From assembly GCA_900771325.1 (NCBI GenBank), contig CAAGNN010000026.1, positions 1-7,533 of the forward strand: DNA of 7,533 bases, written 5' to 3'. Made by a program: the position numbers and the translations under genes. Position 1 is the first letter of the stretch. Each line of letters opens with the position of its first letter. The notes under the pieces were generated by a model. That model made no database searches. It worked only from the letters and a program-made list of their open reading frames with translations, and was not told where the DNA came from. This DNA is from Kiritimatiellia bacterium (GTDB lineage: Bacteria; Verrucomicrobiota; Kiritimatiellia; RFP12; DVOR01). This document shows positions 1 to 6,359 of this stretch, piece by piece.

Positions 1-138
1 CGGGTCCGCCTCGAACCCGGGGCGGGTCGGGGGTCAACCCGGGGCGGGTCCGCCTCGAACCCGGGGCGGGTCGAGGGCCAACCCGGGGCGGGTCCGCCTC
101 GAACCCGGGGCGGGTCGGGGGTCAACCCGGGGCGGGTC
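1..138. repeat. 22-bp tandem repeat array (left), six units, truncated by window edge
   Basis: The core AACCCGGGG recurs with starts at 14, 36, 58, 80, 102 and 124, exactly 22 bp apart. Two variants alternate, giving a 44-bp higher-order unit (1-44, 45-88, 89-132): one reads CGGGTCCGCCTCG before the core, the other CGGGTCGGGGGTC or CGGGTCGAGGGCC. A seventh unit starts at 133 and breaks down after CGGGTCG. Each junction can fold as ACCCG-GGG-CGGGT. The array continues off the left edge, so its true size is unknown. The same core and period recur at 5859-6100 on the same strand. No spacers of unique sequence occur, and no coding role is supported. Confidence 0.95.
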
Positions 139-148
139 GCTGCGCTCC

Positions 149-169
149 CAGTCGACAGTGAACAGTCGA
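149..169. repeat. CAGTCGA heptamer short tandem repeat (3 copies)
   Basis: CAGTCGA, CAGTGAA and CAGTCGA follow head to tail with a 7-bp period, and a decayed CAAGTCC comes next. The run begins just after the 22-bp array decays. Short heptamer arrays in intergenic DNA are known from other bacteria, notably the STRR elements of cyanobacteria. The function here is unknown. Confidence 0.7.
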
Positions 170-224
170 CAAGTCCGCAGGAGCTATGTCATCGTGGACA
201 GGGCGCGTGCCGCAACGGAGGGCG

Positions 225-240
225 TGGTAGCCTTTTGGCC
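225..240. repeat. Shared intergenic motif TGGTAGCCTTTTGGCC (left copy)
   Basis: This 16-mer matches TGGTGGCCTTTTGGCC at 6203-6218 at 15 of 16 positions. It sits in the otherwise featureless stretch 170-328, where I see no gene, RNA or terminator. GCC-TTTT-GGC can form a short hairpin, but the stem is only about 3 bp in this copy, so a terminator role is unlikely. Both copies lie downstream of a 22-bp array and upstream of a promoter. Confidence 0.6.
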
Positions 241-328
241 TGGCTTTCCACCTCCGGCTATCGCCTATCGAGAAAACAACCCGACCCGTACACAGTTCCG
301 CCCTCAGCCGATCCGTCACGGCACGCGC

Positions 329-360
329 GCTAACAGCTAGCAGCTAACAGCTAACAGCTT
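329..360 (+). repeat. GCTAACA heptamer array (left copy, 4.5 units)
   Basis: Units are GCTAACA, GCTAGCA, GCTAACA, GCTAACA and a partial GCTT, with a strict 7-bp period and CGCGC directly upstream. The same heptamer array occurs in reverse orientation at 5801-5833, also bordered by GCGCGC, so the two lie as an inverted pair around the giant gene. The array ends about 20 bp upstream of the predicted -35 region at 380. Confidence 0.85.
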
Positions 361-379
361 CTTCGTGGTTGATTCTGCG

Positions 380-408
380 TTGCTTTTCTCGCGCGCGCGT
401 GGTATAGT
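380..408 (+). promoter_or_regulatory. Predicted sigma70-type promoter of the giant gene
   Basis: TTGCTT (380-385) and TATAGT (403-408) are separated by 17 bp, and TGG precedes the -10 box, giving an extended -10 (TGN-TATAGT). The spacer contains a perfect alternating CG run with TG at its end (390-401). TATAGTAAGGG is identical to the element upstream of thrC at 6326-6336. The -10 box lies 42 bp before the start codon, which predicts a short leader. The -35 match is weak (three of six consensus bases), so most of the support comes from the -10 box and its recurrence. Confidence 0.65.
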
Positions 409-429
409 AAGGGGTATTCGTAATGAGCG

Positions 430-437
430 CGAAGGAG
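430..437 (+). promoter_or_regulatory. Ribosome binding site CGAAGGAG of the giant gene
   Basis: AAGGAG ends 7 nt before the ATG at 445. The same octamer CGAAGGAG precedes thrC at 6346-6353. An in-frame TGA at 424-426 rules out any start upstream of this site, so the site and stop together fix the start at 445. Confidence 0.9.
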
Positions 438-444
438 CGATAAG

Positions 445-3400
445 ATGAGAAAAGCACTGACACTGATTGGATTATTGTTTGCCGGCGGCTGGGCGATGGG
501 CCAGCTGCGGATTACGGAAATCTGCCCGCGGCCGGGCGTGGTCGATGCCAACGGCAAGGAGTCCGGCTGGATTGAGCTCACCAACACCTCCGAGACGGAG
601 ACGGTCAACCTCTCGGACTACGCCCTCATTCGCTTCAACCGCGGAAAGACGGACAAGAAGGGGAGCCGCCTTGCGCTCCTGCCCAAGATCCTTCTGCCCG
701 GGGAGCGGGCGGTGGTCTACGCGAGCGAATCCTACGCGAACTTCAAGGACATCGGCGGCTCGGGCAAGGTGGAATGGCTGGGCGAGACCGAGCCGCTGAT
801 GGTCTACCCCGTCAAGATCAACCCCAAGAAGTGGCCCACCGTCCGCCTTTATAAGGGAAGCTCGGTGATTGACACCTTCGAGGTGCCGGTGGACCTGGCC
901 GACGGCAAGAGCTTCGCGCCGGGGTCGGGTAAGGTGAGTCAGGCGCTCGTCGCCTCAAACACGCCCTATAGCTACCGTCTGGTGGGCGAAGAGACCTGGC
1001 AGACCGGCGGCACGGGCGCGCTGGCCGTGGCGGCCGACCGCGAAATCACGGCCGTAGAGGGCGCGCTGGATGTGACAATCTCGGCCGATAGCTCGGCCTT
1101 TACCGAGACGCAGGTCGTCGCCGGCGGGGTGACGCGCACGGCGTGGGACCTCTCGAGCAATACCGGCAAGAATACCGGCCTCACCGCACCGGCAGCGACC
1201 CTCCAGGATGCCGCCGAGGCCTACACGGTGGCCTTCTGGTTCAAGGCTACGAGCGTTGATGGGCAGGATACCACCAGGAACTCGCGCGTCCTCTTCGACT
1301 ACCGCCCGAGCGGGAATTCGTTCACGGACAAGTCCGGCGTGATCGTTGTGCTGACGAGCGAGGGGCAGTTGCGTGTACAGGGCCGAGACGCCAATCGCCG
1401 CATGTCGTTTGATTACTCGACTGACTCCGAGGCGGATTACGGCGACGGCACCTGGCACCACGTGGTGCTCGTGGTGGGCCGGAACGCGGGCTCGGCGGTC
1501 AAGTTCTGGGCCGACGGTGTGCGCGAGATCTCCGCGAGTCTGGGTTTTGCGATGGCTGCGCGCACCGACGTGCCCATTTGCTTCGGTCAGGCCTACGACT
1601 CCACCTCCTGGGCCGTCTTCAATGGTGCGATGAGCGACATCCGCCTCTACCCGCGCGCGCTGAGCGACGCCGAGGCCGAGGTCCTCTTTGGTGAGGACGC
1701 CGCCGCGCGCGAGATAACCGGCACCCTCACCAAGGCCGAGGCCATTACCGAGGCCGATGGCCTCTACACCTTCCCCGACTCGCTGGCCAACGCCACCAGC
1801 GCGCAGCTTTACAGTTCGGTTGCTGCGCAGACTTACGCGAGCGGCGGCGAGACGGTCGACCTCTGGCTCAAGCCCTCAACCCTGGCGCTCAGCACGGGCA
1901 AGCCCATTGCCTTGGTGGATGCGCGCAATGGGAACGACACGGCAGACGGTTTCGTTCTGGTGATGGGGTCGAGTGGCGCACTCAAGATTGAACGCAAGGG
2001 CTCTCAGCAGGAGTGGAACGACCTGGAGAAGTCGCTTACGGCCGGGACCTGGGCGCACCTGACGCTGGTCTACGAGGCAGCGAGCGGCGACTGCACCTTC
2101 TACTACAACGGCGAAAAGGTGGGGACCTACTCGGCGGTGAATAGCTACACGCCGCCGGCGGGCAAACACTACTTCGGGAGTTCGCGCGATAACTACTGGT
2201 CGGCCTTCAAGGGTCAGCTGGCCGAGCCGCGCATCTTCTCGGGCGCCCTGAGCGCACGGGAGGTGGCCCGGCTGCACAACGCCTCATCCCTTGCCGCAGA
2301 AGTCGGGAAGATGAAGGAGATTGGGCTGGTTGAGGGCGCGCAGACGGTGCTCTACAGCGCGGCACTCGCCCCGGCGGAGGCACAGGTGGCCTTCACCTTG
2401 AACGAGACGAAGAAGCAGCGCCGCATTACCGTGGCCGCAGAGCTCGAGGCCTGCGAACTGACCGCGACCCTCGACGGGGCGGAGATTGTTCTGGGCGAGG
2501 CGCTCACGGACCTCGCGGCCGGCGAGCACACCCTCGCGTGGCGCCTGACGCCGACTGAGGGCGCGGACTACGCGATGGCGAGCGTGTCGGTGCAGGAGGA
2601 TATCATCGTCGAGGCCTTAACCCGCGTTATCCTGCCCACGCCCACCCCCGGGGAGGAGAATAACTTCGCCGGGGAGGTCGCCTACGGTCCGAACATCGGC
2701 CCGGCGGTCGGCTCGGGCAGTAAGGGGACGGGCGTGACGGCGGCTTCGCCGGCCGCGCCCGGCGTGGACTACACCGTGACCTACGAGATTCACCCCCTCT
2801 CCGAGGAGCCGGATAACGCCATTACCGCGGTTACCTTGCTCTACCGCGCCGACTTTGGCGAAATCAAGCGCACGGCGATGACCAACACCTCGGGCAACCT
2901 CTGGCAGGGCACCATCCCGGCGGCAGACTTGCCCGCCGAGGGTCACCTGCTACGCTACGCCGCGCAGATTGTCGATGCGGACGGCGGCACCTGGCGCTCG
3001 CCCTCCTTCTGCAACCCCGATGACGGCTACGAGTGGTTCGGCACCATCGTCAAGGAGAAGGAGACCGCCACCGACGAGACGCTGCAGACCTTCCATCTCT
3101 TTGCCGATAGCACCGCCTTGGCCAATATGGACAAGCAGTATGACGCCATCGCCGGCTCGATGCCTCTGGGCGCCCGTGTGGGCATCTTCGATGAGCAGTC
3201 CAACACCTACTACGACAACGTCCGCATCGACCTGCGCGGCAACACCTCCGCCGGCTTCAACAAGAAGTCCCACGGCCTGCGCTTCAACAAGTGCCAGCCG
3301 CTGACCTGCACGAACCCCTTCGACGGCGAGAAGATTGAGACCCGCAAGACCTCCTTCATCGCGGAGTATTGCGACCCAACCTACATCCGTCAGGCCCTCT

Positions 3401-5655
3401 CCTTCTGGCTTTTCCGCCAGGCCGGCAACCTGACCCCCTTCGACTACCCCGTCCGCCTGCAGATGAACGGCGAGTTCTACCAGCTCGCCTTCCACTCCAA
3501 CCGCTTCACCGACGAACTCATCGAGGACTACTACGGCTTCGGCGAGGACGACGGCTCGGTCGGCTACGGCTACAAGAACGTCGGCCCCTTCACCGGCTCC
3601 AACTCGGCTACGGCCGCCGAGAAGAAAACCCCCGATGACGGCAACGAGGGGGACCTCTCCGTCCTGACCGCCCTCGCGAATACTCTGCCCACCGCAACCG
3701 TCACTGAGGAGAATCAAGACCAGTACACCCAGCGCGTGGTCGAGGTCTTCGATTTGCCCGCGTGGGTCAACTATCTCGCCGCCGCCCGCGTCACCCAGGA
3801 GTGCGACGACGTCTGGGCCAACATCTCGGCCTACTACGACAACCTCCACACCGACACCTGGATTCCGCTCGCCTACGACCTCAACCTCTCCTTCGGCCAG
3901 TGGTACTACAACGACAACCGCGCCGCCGGGCGTATCGGCCTGCGCACGGATGACGACACCTTCAAGAGCCACCCCCTCTATGGCGGCTTCAAGATTCGTG
4001 CCCATAAGAAGAATGGCTCTGAGGTGGGGGTCGGCAACCGCGCCCTCGAGGCCCTCTTCCAGAACGCGAAGTTCCGCCGCCTCTACCTCCGCCGCCTGCG
4101 CACCCTGATGGATGCCTACCTCAAGGCCCCCGGCACCGAGCAGGACGCCACGCCCCTCTGGCAGCAGGCCCTCCGCTACAAGGCCGCCATCGCGCACCTC
4201 GAGGAGACCGACCACACCAAGTGGAACTACAGCTCGCAGGCCACTGGCACGGCCATCTGGGTCTGGTCCAGCGCCCTCTCCCTCGAGGAAGGCTTCACGG
4301 ACCTCTGGGACAACTACTTCGTCCCGCGCCGTGTGCACCTCTACGAGACCCACGCGGTGGATAGCACCACCCTCGAAGCCGGCTACGGCTCGGAATACGC
4401 CGCCGGCATCCCCGCCGCGCAGTCGGCCCTGGACACCCTCGCGCCCAACTTCTCCTTCACCAATGTGTCCGCTGCCGACGGCTTGACGGGCAATGCCCTT
4501 GTGATTTACAACGGCAATGACGAGACCGTCGATATGAGCGGTTGGAAACTCACCGGCGCCGTTGCCTGGACGCTCCCCGCCGGCACCGTCATTGACGCGA
4601 AGGACTCCCTCACCGTCGTGGCCGACCGCAAGGCGTATGTTGACAGCCTCACCGCCGAGCAGAAGGCTGCCGCGCCGGTCATCGTCGGCAACGCCGAGTT
4701 CTCCACAACGGCCTTCAGCCTCTCCCTCGCGGCCGCCGACGGCACCACCGTCTGCTCCGCCTCCTGGCCCAACAAGTGGGAGAACGGCGCCTGGCAGGTG
4801 ACGCCGTCCGCTACGGCGACCGAGGCCATCATCACCTTCAGCGAGGGCTACACCACCGCCACCATCCCGGCGGGTGCCGCCTTTACCACGCTCACCATCG
4901 TGGGCGACGGCACACTGCGCTTCGAGGGCACCCTCACGCTCGACGCCCTCACGCTCCCGGAGAGCGGCACGGTGACCGTCTCGGCAACGGTCTACGGTCC
5001 GCTGCTCAAGGCCGCTACAGCCCTGAACCTCGCGAACTTCGCCCTCGCTTCGGAGGTGACGGACGCACTCCTCGTCCTAAGCGACGGCGGCACGACCCTC
5101 GCCCTGGTGAGCAAGCCCGAGCCGCCCACCCAGAGCGGTAGCGAGAGCACCGGCTATGACGAGGACACCCTCCGTCAGGTGGCTGACTTCGTCGCCGCCC
5201 AGGGCGTTTACGAAAACTTCCAGGTGGTCGGCAAGACCGGAGCGAACCACGAACTGACCGCCACCGAGATCGACAACGCCCTCGCCTGCTTCACCAACCT
5301 GATGGCCTACGATGCGGAGAACAGTCAGGTCCGCGTGGATTACGACTTCGGCGTGGACTACATCGTCTTGACGAGGCTCTCGGCTGAGACCGCCTCCTTC
5401 GCCCCCGGCGACTACATCGTCATCTGCGCCAAGGTCGCTCGCACCTCGGGTGACACTGCAAACTACGCCGAGGGCGCCACAGTCAAGCTCTACCTGGATG
5501 GCACCGAGAAGACAACCGAGGCGCTTCCGGCCGAGAAGGTCTCCGCCCTCATTGGGAAAACGCCCGCCAATGGCGAGGCCTGGTTCGCCCTCCCCATTAG
5601 CGAGGTGATCACCGCCCCCAGCACTATTAAGATCACCGTCAAGGCCGTGAAGTAA
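445..5655 (+). CDS. Giant secreted multidomain protein: lamin-tail, two LamG-like, CotH kinase-like domains
   Basis: A predicted exported 1736-aa protein. Residues 1-19 are a signal peptide (RK, hydrophobic core, A-M-G before likely cleavage at Q20). Domains in order: lamin-tail-like (about 20-150, GWIELTN at 41-47); LamG/concanavalin-like (about 230-417, YTVAFWFKA at 260-268, DGTWHHV at 334-340, then DIRLYPRAL); a second LamG-like domain (about 440-612, VDLWLKP at 471-477, GTWAHL at 534-539, ending EVARLHN); a weakly defined segment (613-770); a beta domain typical of the region before CotH (about 775-870); CotH kinase-like (about 880-1302, RGNTSAGFNKKS at 931-942, YDLNLSFG at 1144-1151, terminal PRRVHLYE); a second lamin-tail-like domain (about 1320-1445); and an unrecognised C-terminal region (about 1571-1736). 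CotH proteins are atypical kinases first known from Bacillus spore coats; LamG folds often bind sugars. The substrate is unknown. No transmembrane anchor or sorting tail is visible at the C-terminus (ITVKAVK). The start is fixed by an in-frame TGA at 424-426 and a good Shine-Dalgarno. The gene appears monocistronic. Confidence 0.9.
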   Translation: MRKALTLIGLLFAGGWAMGQLRITEICPRPGVVDANGKESGWIELTNTSETETVNLSDYALIRFNRGKTDKKGSRLALLPKILLPGERAVVYASESYANFKDIGGSGKVEWLGETEPLMVYPVKINPKKWPTVRLYKGSSVIDTFEVPVDLADGKSFAPGSGKVSQALVASNTPYSYRLVGEETWQTGGTGALAVAADREITAVEGALDVTISADSSAFTETQVVAGGVTRTAWDLSSNTGKNTGLTAPAATLQDAAEAYTVAFWFKATSVDGQDTTRNSRVLFDYRPSGNSFTDKSGVIVVLTSEGQLRVQGRDANRRMSFDYSTDSEADYGDGTWHHVVLVVGRNAGSAVKFWADGVREISASLGFAMAARTDVPICFGQAYDSTSWAVFNGAMSDIRLYPRALSDAEAEVLFGEDAAAREITGTLTKAEAITEADGLYTFPDSLANATSAQLYSSVAAQTYASGGETVDLWLKPSTLALSTGKPIALVDARNGNDTADGFVLVMGSSGALKIERKGSQQEWNDLEKSLTAGTWAHLTLVYEAASGDCTFYYNGEKVGTYSAVNSYTPPAGKHYFGSSRDNYWSAFKGQLAEPRIFSGALSAREVARLHNASSLAAEVGKMKEIGLVEGAQTVLYSAALAPAEAQVAFTLNETKKQRRITVAAELEACELTATLDGAEIVLGEALTDLAAGEHTLAWRLTPTEGADYAMASVSVQEDIIVEALTRVILPTPTPGEENNFAGEVAYGPNIGPAVGSGSKGTGVTAASPAAPGVDYTVTYEIHPLSEEPDNAITAVTLLYRADFGEIKRTAMTNTSGNLWQGTIPAADLPAEGHLLRYAAQIVDADGGTWRSPSFCNPDDGYEWFGTIVKEKETATDETLQTFHLFADSTALANMDKQYDAIAGSMPLGARVGIFDEQSNTYYDNVRIDLRGNTSAGFNKKSHGLRFNKCQPLTCTNPFDGEKIETRKTSFIAEYCDPTYIRQALSFWLFRQAGNLTPFDYPVRLQMNGEFYQLAFHSNRFTDELIEDYYGFGEDDGSVGYGYKNVGPFTGSNSATAAEKKTPDDGNEGDLSVLTALANTLPTATVTEENQDQYTQRVVEVFDLPAWVNYLAAARVTQECDDVWANISAYYDNLHTDTWIPLAYDLNLSFGQWYYNDNRAAGRIGLRTDDDTFKSHPLYGGFKIRAHKKNGSEVGVGNRALEALFQNAKFRRLYLRRLRTLMDAYLKAPGTEQDATPLWQQALRYKAAIAHLEETDHTKWNYSSQATGTAIWVWSSALSLEEGFTDLWDNYFVPRRVHLYETHAVDSTTLEAGYGSEYAAGIPAAQSALDTLAPNFSFTNVSAADGLTGNALVIYNGNDETVDMSGWKLTGAVAWTLPAGTVIDAKDSLTVVADRKAYVDSLTAEQKAAAPVIVGNAEFSTTAFSLSLAAADGTTVCSASWPNKWENGAWQVTPSATATEAIITFSEGYTTATIPAGAAFTTLTIVGDGTLRFEGTLTLDALTLPESGTVTVSATVYGPLLKAATALNLANFALASEVTDALLVLSDGGTTLALVSKPEPPTQSGSESTGYDEDTLRQVADFVAAQGVYENFQVVGKTGANHELTATEIDNALACFTNLMAYDAENSQVRVDYDFGVDYIVLTRLSAETASFAPGDYIVICAKVARTSGDTANYAEGATVKLYLDGTEKTTEALPAEKVSALIGKTPANGEAWFALPISEVITAPSTIKITVKAVK

Positions 5656-5722
5656 ACTCCAGGCTCGCGTCATACGCCAGCCAGTCGCCCCAAGCGGCAA
5701 CCTCGCCTTCCGCAACGAATCA

Positions 5723-5758
5723 ACCCGGACCGGGATTCCCCCCGGCCCGGGTTTTCTT
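5723..5758 (+). terminator. Intrinsic terminator of the giant gene
   Basis: ACCCGGACCGGG (5723-5734) pairs with CCCGGCCCGGGT (5741-5752): a 12-bp stem with one A-C mismatch, a 6-nt ATTCCC loop, and the U-rich tail TTTTCTT (5752-5758). It lies about 68 bp after the TAA and separates this transcript from thrC. The arms resemble the AACCCGGG core of the local 22-bp repeats, so it may have evolved from, or share origin with, a repeat unit; that part is inference. Confidence 0.88.
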
Positions 5759-5770
5759 CACCCCCGCCCC

Positions 5771-5792
5771 GAGTCCGAGGTGAACCCGGGGC
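5771..5792. repeat. Isolated 22-bp repeat unit
   Basis: A single unit with GAGTCCGAGGTG before the core AACCCGGGGC, and GCGGATGAGA after it like the start of a further unit. Its core start (5783) lies exactly 88 bp, four 22-bp periods, before the first core of the main array at 5871. The DNA between is mostly the heptamer array and unrelated sequence. Confidence 0.85.
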
Positions 5793-5800
5793 GGATGAGA

Positions 5801-5833
5801 TTAGCCGTTAGCGGTTAGCTGTTAGCTGCTAGC
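5801..5833 (-). repeat. GCTAACA heptamer array (right copy, inverted)
   Basis: On the + strand the units read TTAGCCG, TTAGCGG, TTAGCTG, TTAGCTG, CTAGC. On the - strand this is GCTAGCA, GCTAACA, GCTAACC, GCTAACG, GCTAA, matching the left array at 329-360. Both copies border CGCGCGC on the same relative side. It interrupts a 22-bp repeat unit that begins GCGGATGAGA at 5791. Confidence 0.85.
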
Positions 5834-5858
5834 GCGCGTTCCGCGACGGACCAGCCCC

Positions 5859-6100
5859 TGGTTCAAGGCGAACTCGGCCCGGGTCCGAGGTCAACTAGGC
5901 CCGAGTCCGAGGTCAACCCGGGCCTTCTCAAAAATGAGAAAGAGGCACCCCCTCCGCCAACCCGCCCCGGGGCGAGGGTCAACCCGGGGCGGATGCGAGG
6001 TGAACCCGGGGCGGATGAGAGGCGAACCCGGGCCGGATGCGAGGTGAACCCGGGGCGGATGAGAGGCGAACCCGGGCCGGATGAGAGGCGAACCCGGGGC
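5859..6100. repeat. 22-bp tandem repeat array (right), 11 registers
   Basis: Core starts fall at 5871, 5893, 5915, 5959, 5981, 6003, 6025, 6047, 6069 and 6091, all on one 22-bp grid; only the register at 5937 lacks a core and holds a hairpin instead. The span is exactly 11 x 22 bp. Units from 6003 on are most alike: GGATGCGAGGTG or GGATGAGAGGCG, then AACCCGGGGC or AACCCGGGCC. The first registers are diverged (AACTCGGCC, AACTAGGCC). Orientation and core match the left array at 1-138. A graded loss of similarity toward the left end is consistent with the newest copies being at the right. Confidence 0.95.
5925..5940. other. AT-rich perfect hairpin inside the 22-bp array
   Basis: TTCTCA (5925-5930) and TGAGAA (5935-5940) form a perfect 6-bp stem with an AAAA loop. 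It is strikingly AT-rich within very GC-rich DNA and takes the place of exactly one repeat core, leaving the 22-bp register unchanged on both sides. It could be a small palindromic protein site or a decayed insertion. It has no U-tract, so it is not an obvious terminator. Confidence 0.65.
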
Positions 6101-6165
6101 GGGTGGCCGCCGGGGGCGGCGGCACACAGAAGACAAACCCGGCGGCCCCGGAGGTGAACGGCCGC
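6101..6165. repeat. Decayed 22-bp units and GC-rich hairpin
   Basis: The array fades here: AAACCCGG (core start 6136) and GAGGTGAACGG (6157) look like degenerate units, one base off the 22-bp grid. GCCGCC-GGG-GGCGGC at 6106-6120 is a perfect 6-bp stem that forms a stable hairpin without a U-tract. From 6166 to about 6200 I see only low-complexity G-rich sequence. Confidence 0.5.
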
Positions 6166-6202
6166 ACCTAAGGCGGGGCAAGGCGCGGGGTGCGGGTGGC
6201 GC

Positions 6203-6218
6203 TGGTGGCCTTTTGGCC
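6203..6218. repeat. Shared intergenic motif TGGTGGCCTTTTGGCC (right copy)
   Basis: This differs at one of 16 positions from the copy at 225-240. Here TGGCC-TTTT-GGCCA is a perfect 5-bp hairpin (6206-6219), stronger than in the left copy. Its place between a 22-bp array and a promoter is the same as on the left. Confidence 0.6.
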
Positions 6219-6246
6219 AGCCCTTTCCCGCCGCAAGCCAGAGAAT

Positions 6247-6284
6247 GCTTTGTGTTTCTTTGCTCGCTTTGTGCTTCTTTGTGG
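6247..6284. repeat. Imperfect 19-bp direct repeat with CTTTGTG motifs
   Basis: The two units, 6247-6265 and 6266-6284, both begin GCTTTGTG and continue YTTCTTTG; they differ at four positions. The second unit runs into GTGGTTTCCC. Its GCTTCTTTGTGGTT (6273-6286) matches GCTTCTTCGTGGTT upstream of the giant gene (357-370) at 13 of 14 positions. The region is T-rich on the + strand, unlike its surroundings. Confidence 0.7.
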
Positions 6285-6301
6285 TTTCCCCCGTGCGCCG
6301 C

Positions 6302-6331
6302 TATGCGCGCCGCGCGCGCATTTGCTATAGT
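6302..6331 (+). promoter_or_regulatory. Predicted thrC promoter with extended -10 and alternating CG tract
   Basis: TGC-TATAGT (6323-6331) is an extended -10 element 34 bp before the start codon (counted from the hexamer), followed by AAGGG as in the giant gene promoter. Upstream, alternating purine-pyrimidine runs at 6302-6310 and 6311-6321 replace any recognisable -35 hexamer: the expected position (6303-6308) reads ATGCGC. The promoter probably relies on the extended -10. No riboswitch or leader attenuator fits in the short leader. Confidence 0.6.
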
Positions 6332-6345
6332 AAGGGCGTTTAGCA

Positions 6346-6353
6346 CGAAGGAG
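6346..6353 (+). promoter_or_regulatory. Ribosome binding site CGAAGGAG of thrC
   Basis: AGGAG ends 6 nt before the ATG at 6360. The octamer is identical to the one at 430-437, which supports this start codon. Confidence 0.9.
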
Positions 6354-6359
6354 TTTGCG

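Noticed and set aside
158..340. 60-codon + strand frame in the left spacer
   Set aside because: It has no Shine-Dalgarno, includes part of both heptamer arrays, and has no recognisable protein character.
2950..4353. Long 467-codon open frame on the - strand
   Set aside because: It lies wholly within the CotH coding region. The C-ending codons of the + strand gene remove stops on the other strand, and the translation is a low-complexity V/G/E-rich chain with no domain.
5077..5715. 212-codon - strand frame over the 3' end of the giant gene
   Set aside because: It would overlap the C-terminal coding region and has no motif or start signal; the + strand reading is continuous with the upstream domains.
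324..5838. Transposon with terminal inverted repeats
   Set aside because: The inverted heptamer arrays differ in unit order, no target-site duplication is evident, and the enclosed gene is not a transposase or recombinase.
5859..6100. CRISPR array
   Set aside because: The units abut with no unique spacers, and no cas genes are present in the window.
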